From: Saccopteryx bilineata | Taxonomy: Eukaryota > Chordata > Mammalia > Chiroptera > Emballonuridae | NCBI RefSeq assembly: GCF_036850765.1 | Contig: NC_089494.1 | Location: 228,550,779-228,614,778 of the forward strand | Direction of reading: 5' to 3' | DNA length: 64,000 nucleotides | Part shown: positions 31,759 to 43,700 of the stretch, piece after piece | Numbering within the stretch: position 1 is the first letter of the stretch | How the letters are laid out: each line of letters begins with the position of its first letter | Notes under the pieces: model-generated | The model's database searches: none | What the model saw: only the letters and a program-made list of their open reading frames with translations | Told to the model about the DNA's origin: nothing | Translations under genes and position numbers: made by a program

Positions 31759-32445
31759 TAAGGTGACCACCTTTTTTACAATGAAAAGGAGTACAAAAAG
31801 AAATTGAAGAAAAAAACATTGTAAATAAAATAAACATTTTATTCACTGCAACAGTAATACACTATAACAGTGGTCTCTAAGCCCTGGGCCGCAGACCTGT
31901 ACCAGTCTGTGGGCCATTTGGTACCGGGCCGCAGAAAAAGAATAAATAACTTACATTATTTCTGTTTTATTTATATTTAAGTCTGAACGATGTTTTATTT
32001 TTAAAAAATGAACAGGTTCCCTCTGTTCCATCCGTCTAAGACTCACTCTTGATGCTTGTCTCAGTTACGTGATACATTTATCCGTCCCACCCTAAAGGTC
32101 GGTACGTGAAAATGTTTTCTGACATTAAACCGGTTCTTGGCCCAAAAGAGGTTGGGGACCACTGCACTATAATATAAATGCATAATTAAAACACTTGTAA
32201 TATTTTATATTGTAATTTTGCTTACATGCCTATTAATTTTTAATAATAATTGTAAGAAAAAAGTTCTCAGATACAAATAAGTCACATCATACGCAATGGA
32301 TCGACTGCATCAATGGAATACGGACATTTACAGGTTAATCTTCCAATATCAAAAAGGAGCACATGTAACAGGACACTTTTCCAGGGAGGACGGAACGTAC
32401 AAAAGAAAGACTGTCCTCCCTAAAGGAGGACGATTGGTCACCTTA
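31759..32445. mobile_element. Unclassified TIR DNA transposon (TAAGGTGACCA ends) with nested hAT
   Basis: Inverted ends TAAGGTGACCA and TGGTCACCTTA are perfect over 11 bp and flanked by GATTTAG at 31752-31758 and 32446-32452. Without the nested hAT (31868-32164 and one 8 bp copy) the element is about 380 bp, AT-rich and noncoding. Near the right end 'gtcctccctaaaggaggac' is a small inverted repeat. A 7 bp duplication fits no standard superfamily exactly; hAT (8 bp) or MULE (9 bp) with erosion are options. Confidence 0.75.
31868..32164 (+). mobile_element. hAT-type nonautonomous transposon (CAGTGGTCCCCAACC family), nested
   Basis: Ends CAGTGGTCTCTAAGCC and 'ggttggggaccactg' with the perfect 8 bp duplication CACTATAA at 31860-31867 and 32165-32172. 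Full interior as in the 4123 copy. Inserted in the TIR element 31759-32445. Confidence 0.95.
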
Positions 32446-32649
32446 GATTTAGGAACATCCTCACATAGATAGTATCATTATAATGATTATTTTTGTTAGG
32501 AGTTTGCAGGGTGTAAATTCTTTGTAGATCAGGGAATATATTTTACTAACCATTGTATCTTCAGAATCTGGTACAGTGATTATACTTCATAAGTGTTTAA
32601 TAAATACCATTTGAATAATAGAACCCATGAAACATTCTGGGATCAATCT

Positions 32650-33015
32650 GCAGACCTCATTGTGCGGGTGTATAATGTTCCAGGCTGGAAGTAACTGGAG
32701 AGAAACTGAGAAGTCAGGAAGGATTTTGGTGCCATTTTAAGGGGTCTGGCTGTATCTTTTAGGCAATTGGGTCAGGAGAGGCCTTTAAGTAGGAAATGGA
32801 CCAATTTAGCTTATTAGGAAGAAAACTGAATTTCTGGGAGAAGAGATGCAAAGCTTAGAAATGATGGGGGATCATTGCAACTGTCCAGGTGAGTGATGGT
32901 GGATTAAGACAGTGACGGCAAGGCTGAGAAGGGACTGAATTCTAAGATTTTTGAAGTTGATCGAAATTTACTGACAATGCAATGAGGGAGGGAAAATGGG
33001 GAAAGTAAAAAGATC
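32650..33015 (-). repeat. L2-like fragment, antisense
   Basis: Purine-rich 'ggtcaggagaggcctttaag', 'atggaccaatttagcttatt' and 'attgcaactgtccaggtgag' resemble antisense L2. Confidence 0.5.
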
Positions 33016-33083
33016 AGTAGGTTGTTTATGAGGCCTATGTGCAGTAACATATGTGACAAGGTTCTATAAACTACAAAACATTA

Positions 33084-33453
33084 CCCTGGCCGGTTGGCTC
33101 AGTGGTAGAGTGTCGGCCTGGCGTGCAGGAGTCCCAGGTTCGATTCCCAGCCAGGGCACACAGGAGAAGTGCCCATCTGCTTCTCCACCCCTCCCCCTCT
33201 CCTTCCTCTCTGTCTCTCTCTTCCCCTTCAGCAGCCAAGGCTCCACTAGAGCAAAGTTGGCCGGGGTACTAAGGATGGCTCCGTGGCCTCTGCCTCATGC
33301 GCTAGAATGGCTCTGTTGCAACACAGCAACGCCCCGGATGGGCAGAGCATCACCCCCTGGTGGGTGTGCCCTGTGGATCCCGGTTGGGGGCACGCGGGAG
33401 TCTGTCTGCCTGCCTCCCCGTTTCCAACTTCAGAAAAATACAAAAACAACAAC
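33084..33453 (+). repeat. tRNA-derived SINE, type A, with 13 bp target duplication
   Basis: Full head CCCTGGCCGGTTGGCTCAGT, B box GGTTCGATTCC and body to a CAAAAACAACAA tail. Flanked by CTACAAAACATTA (33071-33083, 33454-33466). Ends about 190 bp before the SCFD2 CpG island. Confidence 0.95.
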
Positions 33454-33735
33454 CTACAAAACATTACAGTTGGTTTATCTTAGGCTGCTTGGAGGTTAGA
33501 TGAAGGGAGTGGCTATACTTTTAAATAGATATTCATATCTAAGGAAGTATCAAACTTTTCATTCTAAGGGGCAGGGAAAGGTAATCTCAGCAGACAGGGA
33601 GAGGAAAAGAACATACTCCAGCTCTTCCCAGCCAGCTCCTCACCTCCCTGAACTTTCGAGGAACCCCAGAGCCACGGAACTCCGCCCACTCCTTCTTCCC
33701 AGTCCTCAGCATTCTGCCGGGAGGGTCTCCGGGCA

Positions 33736-33773
33736 AGCCAATCACGTTCTGTTTACGTCATCACCGTGCGCAG
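33736..33773 (+). promoter_or_regulatory. CCAAT box, CRE-like and NRF1-half-like sites of SCFD2 promoter
   Basis: Three recognisable sites lie within 40 bp: AGCCAATCACG (NF-Y type), TTTACGTCATCA (CREB/ATF type) and GTGCGCAG. Their close spacing upstream of the SCFD2 ATG supports use as a core promoter; factor binding is inferred. Confidence 0.65.
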
Positions 33774-33907
33774 TCGCTGGGCGAGTCAGACGCGGAACCG
33801 CGTGTACTGTGTTGACTGTCAAAGTCTCAGCGAGTCCAGTTGCCGGAAGCTGTGGGTTCTGAGTGAAGTTCTTGCACTTGAGTCCCCGAATCTGCGAGTT
33901 TCGAACT

Positions 33908-34745
33908 ATGAGCGTCCCAGGCGTGCAATCCTTTACCCAGCAGGGCTGGGACCAGGTGCTGGCCAAAGTGAAGCGGGCTGTGGTCTACCTGGACGCTGCC
34001 TGTGCCGAGAGCCTGCACTGGGGCTGCGGATCCACCCGGCTCCTGGAGGCGGTGGGGGGTCCTGAGTGTCACCTGAGGGAGTTCGAGCCCACAGCAGTTG
34101 GTGGCGGACCTAAGCAGCCCAAGGTGGTCTTCGTGCTGAGCTGTCTACTGAAAGGCCGAACCGTGGAGACTCTACGGAACATCATCAGCCGCAGTCACTT
34201 CCAGTACTGTGTGGTGGTCACGGCCGTGAACCACGCTGTCCACCTCACAGCTAATCACGTGCCAGCAGCGGCAGCGGCTGAGCTGGAGGGTCAGCAGCTG
34301 GTGTTCGAGCAACTGGAGGAGAAGCTGTGTGAATGGATGGGCAACATGAACTACACCGCCGAGGTCCTGCACATCCCGTTGTTGCTAGCCCCTGCTGCTC
34401 CCCACCTTGCCTTGACTCCAGCCTTTGCTACCCTTTTTCCACTGTTACCCCAAGATGTGTATCTTCTTAATAGTGCCCGACCCGACAAGAGGAGGCTGGG
34501 GAGCCTGGGTGAGGTGGATGCCGCTGCCCTGCCCCCTGAGCTGCTACTGCAGATCAGGTGCTTGGTGTCAGGCCTCAGTTCTCTGTGTGAGCATTTAGGA
34601 GTACGGGAGGAATGTTTTGCTGTGGGTCCCTTCAGTCGGATCATCGCTGCAGATCTGGCCAATTATGCTCCTGCCAAGAACAGAAGGAAGACTTCTGCAG
34701 GCAGGGCCTCAGTGGTCTTTGTGGACAGAACTATGGATCTCACAG
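33908..34745 (+). CDS. SCFD2: SCFD2 coding exon 1 (838 nt)
   Basis: Opens with MSVPGVQSFTQQGWDQVLAK and runs through VFVLSCLLKGRTVETLRNII, FQYCVVVTAVNHAVHLTANH and LEEKLCEWMGNMNYTAEV to VVFVDRTMDLTG. The final block, just before the donor CACAG|GTAAAT, matches the conserved 'FVDRTxDLTG' element of Sec1-like proteins. GC-rich throughout and part of the CpG island. The open frame runs 62 nt past the donor as intron, which explains a longer ORF of 314 codons. Confidence 0.97.
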
Positions 34746-37700
34746 GTAAATGGGATTGCTGTGCAGGTCTTCATAACCACTCTCCAAGGTTCTGGGACTT
34801 TCATTGATTCAGCATATATACATTATTGGCCTCTTACTGTATGTCAGGTTAAGGATACAAAGATGAAGTAAATGTACAGAGTCTCTGATCTCACAAAGGA
34901 AGGTGCAGAAAGCAAATTAGCAATTTCAATCAATTTGTCAAATGCTGTAATGGGTAAATACATCTTCAATGTGCATTGCCTTGTTACACAACAACTACAT
35001 CTATCTCAAGAGACTGGAAAAATGTAATTTGCAGACATCAAGGAGAACTGTTTACCTGGGAACTTTTTAGAATGTGCAGATGCTGGTATTCACAACATCT
35101 TTCCTAAGAGGGCTCTAATTTTTTGGAGAAGTGTTAACATGATTTAGTGGAAGGAAACTGTACAACAAAACATGAAATTATCATAGAGAGTTAGTTGAAT
35201 TTTGGATTTCTTTGAGTATTAATAATGTAACTCCCTTCTGGGCTTAGTTTAAAGACATATTTCACTTTTAGACTTTTGACCCACCTCTGGATCTCAGGAC
35301 CACTTACAGCCACTCGGTATTCATTCAGCAAGTATTTAATGAGGAGCTGGTAGTCTCAATGATGGGGAGTCGACCAGAAACCACAGACAACATAAATAAG
35401 ATGTAATTCCTTTCAGGCCTAATCAATGAATGTTCTACTAGACTAGAACTCTTTGTTGTTGTTTTTTAAGATTTCATTTCTTGATTTTAGTGAGAGAAGT
35501 GAGAGAGAGAGAAAGAGGGGGAAGAGCAGTAAGCATCAACTCCTGTTTGCTTCTTGTATGTGCCTTGACAGGGCAAGCCCAGGGTTTCAAATCTGGAACC
35601 TCAGTGTTCCAGGTTAGCGCTTTATCCACTGCACCACCACAGGTCAGGCTAGAACTCTTATTTAATGTCAACAGTTGCCTTAGAAGCACTCATAGTGGCT
35701 GTGTCTTCAGTCACTTTTATGAACCTGATTTTTTTTTTTTAATAAAGAGTATAGTTTTGGGAGTTATCTGTCTCCCGAATTTGACTTCTTGTCTGTAATT
35801 TACAAGTTGTGCTGTCTTGAGCAGGTTACTTAAACTGAATCTTCTGCTCTGTAAATGAGCATAATAATACCTACCTATTAGACTTGGAAGAATCCAGTGG
35901 TTGGTAAATGTACAGTATGGAGCTTAATACCTGGTACACTATAAGCTCTCAATAAATATTAACTGTTGTAATAAAGATGATGATTGAATGAATAAAGATC
36001 TCTATGATAATAAAGATCATGAGGATGATTTCTTGAATTCCAGTTTGGTCTTTTCTATCTAGTTCTTCTGTTCAAATATTATGACAACAACAAATAAAAT
36101 TATAGAAAAATAGAGATAGAAAGAGCTAGAGACAGAGAGACATTAAGAAACAAAATGTTAATTGAAGTGAGTGGGATTGAAACAAGTGAGTTTGCCAAGT
36201 CCCACCCATTTTTGGAATGAGGTCTTCCAAGCAATAAAGGCTTTTGGAAAGATAACTTAGTTTCATGGGAAAAGTATTAAATTGTGTCATTGGTCTTGAG
36301 TTTCAATTTTAGTTCATTATTTTATTTGTTATTAAAAGAATTAATACATGTAAAGCACCTAAAACAATTCCTTGTACATAGAAAGCACTCTATAAATACA
36401 TCTATCAATGCAAACTATTAACATTCATTCATTCATACTTTTCTTTATCTAGAACATATTTAGTGAGAACCTACTAGCTACCAAGTTGCCTGTCAGATAT
36501 GGTAGGTATAGGATGAACTAAATAAACAGTTGCCATTATGAATTTATGGGTCTAGCTGAGGGGAGATTCTGGGTCTTACAATCTTCATCAGTAAAACAAA
36601 GTTTGGCTCTAAAATTAAGGATAGTGTTATCCTATGGCACCATTTACCTGGCTAACTATATGCTGATAATTTACTTGTTCAATCAATATTTATTAATACT
36701 TACCATATGAATAGCACTGTACTAAGTGCTGGGAATATAGTTGTAACTGGAGCAGACACAAGGTCTGCCCTCATGGAGCATTAAGTCTAACACATAAGAC
36801 CCATGTCTACTAATTAATTGTGAGCTTGATTGGTATTACAGAGGGCAAACTGCTAGGTTTGTATTGTTGATTTTTGTAACAGAAACTAAATGTTTGGTAG
36901 TCTTGATAGTGGGGCCGTTATAAAACATGAATCCAGCTTCTCTTGACTCCCTTTCTCCCTTTTTGTGAGTTCTTATTATCTATCTGCTTAAACAGGAGCA
37001 GTTGGACATCATGGAGACAACCTGGTAGAGAAGATCATTTCAGTGCTTCCGCAGCTTCCTGGCCACACCAATGATGTGATGGTTAACATGGTAGAGCTCA
37101 CCTCACTGCAGAATGAAGAGGAGAATCAGAATATAGTTGCACCAGGCTGTCTTGCACAATCCAAGTAGGATATGTAGATTTTTTTAACCTTTCATTCTTC
37201 TCTTTCTTCCATTTTCTTTCTTTCTTAGAGTGTTCTGTGAAAGAAAAATGACAGGTTGGTCAGGCTGAATAATTCATAGTAGATAGCATTTAGAAAAAAC
37301 ATTTTTTTTTCTTAACTATAATAACCATACCCATTAAATAACAATAAGCTGACAAGTATGGAATTTTATAGAGGTGTCATTTGGAGATAATATAAACTTG
37401 TTCCCAGGATCAGTTAAATGAGTCAGTTTGTGCATTTCTGTTTCACAGACAGCCTTACATGAATTTGTCCCTTGTCTTACTCAATTTCTCTTTCTCAGTT
37501 GACTTTTCCACATGATTAAAAAACTGCCTATATAGCTATGAAACAGTGCCATCTGTGTAGATGTAAATGGTATGTTCTGGGAATTAATGGGAAAAGTTTG
37601 TATTTCTGTGTATATTTTTTTCACATGCTTAGAGAAATTCAAGAACAAAGATGATGTATATACTTTTTTATGCAGAGTTTAAAAAATAAAAGAACATTTT

Positions 37701-40700
37701 CTCCAGAAACATGACAGTAAAAATATACAATAGTTACCTTCTCTTTGTCCTCCATCAACAATTCTATGGGAAAAAATATATATATATTAAAAAGTGAACA
37801 AGTATCTGAGTGCCTGTTCCCTTTACCTTCATGTTATTAGTTTTTATACAAAGCAAGACCTTTAAGTACTATAGTTTTAAATATTAAAAGTAATGGATAC
37901 ATTTAAAGTTTCCTATCATATTAGGAATTAATTTTCAGCTTCTGAAATTTTCAATGTTTTTTGTAGATAGTTAATAACATTTATTGGATTCTCAGTATGT
38001 ATGAACCAGTGTGGTTAGAAAACAGAAAGTTCTATAGCTTGTCTTTTTTGCAAACTTATAAACACAGCAAAAACATGGGCCATGAGTCCACTTTGGCAGT
38101 ACATGTATGAAAACATAGGCCTAAGAGCTTGTAGTTTTACAAACCCAGAATTAATTGTGATTGGAAATACATTTAGCAGTTCAGAGGGACATTCAAAAGT
38201 TAATTATTAAGGACTTACTGTGAGTCTTACTCTGGGTTAAGTACTATGAAGAACATAACAGGATATAAAATATCATTTTTTACTTCAAGGAACACTTTTC
38301 TTGTTGAAATAGTTATGATTTACATAGAGGTATAATTAAAAACAGTATAAGTCAAGACTCGTATATCTGCTACAGATTCTGTAAGTCCTACAAAGTACCA
38401 GGTTAATGTGGTCTTTGTAGATCAGTGTGGCTTTATGGAAGTGGCGGTACTTGAGTTGACGTATTGAAGGATTTGAGAAAGGAGAGAAGGCGAGCATGAG
38501 CGTAGGTGTGGAAACAAGAATGGTCAGTTATGAGGAGGAAAGATAACCTCATCGAACCACCATTGCCATCAGATATATTAACATTTTTTAGGACTTACTA
38601 TGTGCCCAGCATACTTCAGTCATTTTACATTTTGGAAGTCATTTAAGCTTTACAGTAACCCAATGAGGTAGGTTGTGTTATTCTTCCATTTTACAGGTAA
38701 GAAACTGAGGCAAGGAGACAGTAAGTAACAAAGCTGTCAGGAAGTGGAACTATATTGTGAGCCCTGAATTTCTGACATCAGAGCCACTGTTTTAACTTCT
38801 ATGCAGTAGCGAGAGAAGAGTTGGCTTCTGAACAGCGACAATGAGAGACAAAAATCAAGTTACTTGATGATTTAAATTGGTGAGACCTGTTTATTCAATG
38901 TAGTGTTTACACAAACAACACAAATCAATTTTGGGTAATACTGATGGAATCAAAGGAAGAACTTTTAATCAGATTTTGAAAAAAACAACAGTTCCCAGGA
39001 TCTAGGAGGCAAAAACCTGGGAAAAGCCTGTTCAAGGCCTTGACACCCGAAGGACTGAATTTTAATTGTTTTCCATCTAAGTCATTATTCTTAAGATTCA
39101 GGTTTCAGAGGAAAGGGGAAGATAGGCCTGACTTCGGCCTTGTGCCCACCCTTTTCCCAGTGGAGGCTGGGAGCAGTTCATACTGTCTGAGAATTGTGCC
39201 AAGCTCGCATGGCATGGTGGAGAGTTCTTCAAAGGAAAACTGAAACATTTGACAAAAGAATGGGAAAGGGATGCTAGGAAGGCAGAATGAGTAGCCCCTC
39301 AATAATAATAGCACACACTCATAGAGGACTTATTGTGTAATAGGCATTGTTCTAATCACTTTATATAATTTATTTATTCTCCGTCTCTATGAGATGGATT
39401 CTATTATCATCCTCTTTTATAAATGAGGAAGGAGATTAAATAATGTACCTGAGGTGACACCCAGAAATGGTGCAGGGCCCATATTTGAACCGAGGCAGTC
39501 TGGCTTTAAAGTCTATGCCTATTGGCCTGGCCCAGTTGCTCAGTTGGTTAGAGTGTCAAGGTTGTGGGTTGGATCCCTGGTCAGGGCACATACATGAATC
39601 AACCAATAAATGAATTAAAAAGTAGAATTACAAATCTCCCTTCTCCCTAAAAATTGATTTTAAAAAATTATAAAGTCAGTGCTTACTGTTATCCTATGCC
39701 ACTTCCACAAAAGTCTAACATAATTACAAAGAGAACACATGACCTCCCCAGAGAAGTTGGCAAAAAGACAGAAGAGTGGAATCCACCATGAATGAGCAGA
39801 AAAAGCAAGAGAATTCTGAGAACTGTAGTAGGGCAAATGTAAGAATCAAGATATTGCTCAGATCTACAAGTAGCATTTTGAACCTGGCCTATGAAATAAC
39901 CTTGATTCCTCAGCCCTCATTTTACCCCAACCTTAGTCCCAGTCTTGGAATCCCATTCCTCTTTCCACTGTTTGCTTTAGAAAAGGGAAGTATAAGAGAC
40001 AGTCTTCAGTTTTCTTGGTCAGATTTCTCTGCTTCTCAAAAAAAGAGGTTCAAGAAAAAGACATACTTTCCCTTTCCCCTTATCCTCCTCCCTCAACTGC
40101 CAGGACTCTGATGTAAGTCCTGAAGTTGTTGTGGCCATCTTGCTCATATCCAGAAGTTGAAGCTAACAGCTGGAAGGTGGAGTGGCCAAAGGAGGCACAG
40201 AGAAGAGCAGCAACTGGGATCCTGTGTCTGGTCCACCTATCATGTAGCGGAGGATAGTTGCTCATTGTTTAAGCCAAAGTGAGTTGCTATTTTTCTATCA
40301 CTTGTAACCAAAGGCATCCTAACTGATACATTTTCTGTACCTCATTATTTCGTCTATAAATGAAGGTGTTGACCTATATGACTTCTAAGGCTCTTGGATT
40401 TAAAATAAAAATTCTTCCTGATTGAGCCCCATATGTGACTCAGCTCTGCCCCTGAGCACTTACAGCTAAGTTCATTCATATATCTTTCATCCTGCTGCTC
40501 TTTGTTTTCAGCAGGTGCCTTTCCTCTCAGATTGTGAGTGAGTGTTGTCATGGAATATGAGCTTTGAGTGCCACCCAAGTATGAGAGTGCAGTTGTGAAT
40601 GTCAAAGGTGGGGATGGGTTCTAGAAGGATCCAAATAAAGAGGAAAGCTTTAATGAGAACAGGTTTGGTGAAATAGTGAGACCAGAAATCAGGTTGCAGA

Positions 40701-43700
40701 AGATAGAGATAGATGGTGAAAAAATTATAAGCAGATAAAGGTCTAAAACAGAGAGAAAACTGATGGTTGCCAGAGAGGAAGGGGTTGGGGGATGGGTGGA
40801 AAGGGGGAAGGGGAGTATAATCAATAATACTGTGATCATTGCATGCTGCATGGTAAACAGTGGTGATTAGATTTAGTGTGGTGATCACATCGTAAGGTGT
40901 ATAAATGTTGAATCACTATGCTGTACACCTGAAACTAATAATATTGTATGCCAGCTACTCAAATAAATAAAAAAATAAAGATGGTAATAAGTTTACTTAG
41001 AAAATAGCAATAACTGGGATAAAATGGTAGTTATTACATTTTTTTTTTCCTGAAGCTGGAAACGGGGAGGCAGTCAGACAGACTCTCGCATTCGCCCGCC
41101 TGGGATCCACCCGGCATGCCCACCAGGGGCGATGCTCTGTCCCTCCGGGGCGTCGCTCTGTTGCGACCAGAGCCACTCCAGTGCCTGAGGCAGAGGCCAT
41201 GGAGCCATTCCCAGCGCCCGGGCCATCCCTGCTCCAATGGAGCCCTGGCTGCGGGAGGGGAAGAGAGAGACAGAGAGGAAGAAGAGGGGGAGGGTGGAGA
41301 AGCAGATGGACACCTCTCCTGTGTGCCCCGGCAGGAATCGAACCCGGGACTTCCGCACGCCAGGCCGACGCTCTACCGCTGAGCCAACCGGCCAGGGCCT
41401 TACATTTTTTTTACAATTACTTGGAAGACTTAAAGAATTATACTGATTAATTGCTCTACAAAAGAGATATTGAAATAAATTCAATTTTCCTAGCATATAA
41501 TGTACTTCTATCAAAATAACAAGCACAACTACTGCCTCCAAGATCACCCCTCCCCAGAAACTTCTCAGTGAAATAAGTGTGAGGATAAAAATGTTAGAAC
41601 TAAAATGCAAAACAGATGGGTGCTTGGCAATAAATAATGTTCCTGCAGTGGAATAATCTTTAAAAAGCATGTCTCTATCTATGATATCAGCCTTGATAAT
41701 CAAAATTTACTCCTAATAGAATCTTATAAAAGGCTGTTTATAATTATAGGCACTGAAATTACTGCCAATGCAAATGAGGAATTGATAACTTAAATGCATT
41801 ATGGCTTTGCAGCCCTTGTCCATTGGTCCCAGGATTACGTAGAATATTTTCTTCAAGAAGGAGGCAGAACTTGACTGTTCTTATGTTTTCCTTCTGCTGA
41901 AGAGGGTATCATTCCCTGCCCCGTCTCCATTCTCCCTAACCTTTCAGTTTAAGCACCCTTACCCTGACTTCTTTTACTGTGTGCTTGTTGTCCCTGTCTT
42001 TGATGTAACACAGCGCCTTGGGACTGCAGGTTCTGGCCTGTGCAGGGCCCACTTCTCCTCCCGTGGCTCTCCATATGCCTCACAGTGAAAACCAAAGACC
42101 TTGCAATGGCCTGTGGGTCCGAGTATTGGCTGGTTTTCAGGTTCCTCTCTAACCTCATCTCTTACTTGCTCTACCTGACTCACTCTTCTACAGCCACACT
42201 ACATTCCTTTCTTGTCCCCTAACAGGGCGCTCGCTGTCCGGCCACAGGGCTTCTTCTCTTGCTGTTCCTTCTGCCTGGATCGTTCTTCCCACAGATACAT
42301 ATTTGCCCCACATTTCCTTCTTGGTTAGTCCTTTCCAGTCCATCTTAGCACTTATTTTTCTCCCTATTTTATTGTTTTTTTACTTGGCACTTACTACTTT
42401 TAGTGTACTTATTTTGTAGACTTGTCTCTCCTCTCCTAGAAAGCAATGGAGAGAATTGCCCTCTAGAGAGTCCCATGAGAGGAAGGATTATTCGTTTTAT
42501 TCACTGCCATGTCCCCAGTGCCTAGAATAGTAGTTGGCACTCAGGAGATACTTGTTGAAGGGAAGCATGGTGATAGACGTCTCCAGGCAGGATCTGGGAG
42601 TGTAGTGAGGTTGCTGGACTGATACAGAGAGGGTGAAGCCAAGCCAGAGCATCGGAGAGGTTCGTTTGGGCATGGACAGGTTCTCATTATTGAATATTCA
42701 GACGCTCTTGTTGGGTTAGCAAAATATAGCAAAACTGACCCAGCAATCCTACCTTAGGATTTTATTTTATAAATGTATTTTGCATACATGTGGAATGATA
42801 TATTACCTTTATTAATCACTATGGTATTTGTAATAGCAAGATGGGAAATAACTTGACTGTCTTTTCAGCTCACTAAACTGTGGTACATTCATCTGATGGA
42901 ATAATATTCAGCTATTAAAATAGAATGATGAATGAAGAAAATGCTCATATACTGATCAGCAATGAGCTCAATGACATACTTCAAGTGAAAAGAGCAAGGT
43001 GTAGTATGCCTGTTTGTAAAGAGGGGAGGTATATATTCACATTTGCATTAAATATACCAGGAAAATATACAAGGAACTGATGACAGTGGCCTCCTCTGTA
43101 GAGGGCCGCTGGGTGGCAGGGGGCACACTGAGAGATTAGTAAAACGAGTGAAAATGGAGCGAGGTGGGTGATGTCAGTTTGTATGGATTGGCTTCCCAAT
43201 CAGGTGAATGTATTTCCTATTAAAAATAAACAGAAGTTAGATTTAAATAAAAAACACTACTTCCTTCTTAAGCCAGCCTAAGGTAGGTTTCTGTGCCCCC
43301 AGGAAGAAAGGTGCTGTCTCCTTGGAACCTATACCCAGCTTTTCTCTACCACATTGCCTTCCTTCCCCAATGAACTCCTCTGTCCTCTAACATTTCTATC
43401 CAAATGCCAAAGCATTACATTGTAATAATTTGTTACATGTCTGTCTCCCCTAGTAGCTTGTAAATTCCTTGGAACTCTTAATAAATGCTAGTAAACTGAA
43501 TAAAAAAATGAATAAATGATTAAATCTTATTACATTTGAGGCCAAGTATTAAAATGATTATATAAAATGATGAAAAGGCTTATGGACTTCATTTTAGCAC
43601 TAAAGTTTTATAAGAGTTTTCATAATGTATACACACACATATTTATATATCTTATTTTTTCTCATTAACTTTCTGCAGTATAGGAATTTTGTATGTACTT

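Larger units (their letters stand above)
33640..34745. promoter_or_regulatory. SCFD2: CpG island and promoter of SCFD2
   Basis: CpG-rich DNA begins near 33640 and continues through exon 1. The likely core promoter holds a CCAAT box (AGCCAATCACG, 33736-33746), a CRE/ATF-like site (TTTACGTCATCA, 33752-33763) and GTGCGCAG (33766-33773), 145-175 bp before the ATG. No TATA box was seen. Transcription probably starts between about 33775 and 33860 (inference). Confidence 0.8.

Noticed and set aside
33097..33170. tRNA gene-like sequences (A and B boxes) in many places
   Set aside because: They are the heads of SINEs: each is followed by the same SINE body and an A-rich tail and is flanked by target duplications. 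No cloverleaf with a free 3' end stands alone.
33863..33907. Upstream in-frame start for SCFD2
   Set aside because: The first codon there is GTG and the added 15 residues have no counterpart in the family. The ATG at 33908 matches the known N-terminus.
34746..34807. Extension of the SCFD2 frame to a 314-residue product
   Set aside because: The last 20 codons lie after the GTAAAT donor. Exon 2 continues in phase with the known protein, so the extension is intron.
39105..39314. Conserved coding block in the GC-richer 39110-39200 segment
   Set aside because: Short open frames on both strands without recognisable identity or splice sites.
41074..41703. 209-codon minus-strand open frame
   Set aside because: Its second half is a type A SINE read in sense. 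The same 'protein' recurs in other SINE copies.
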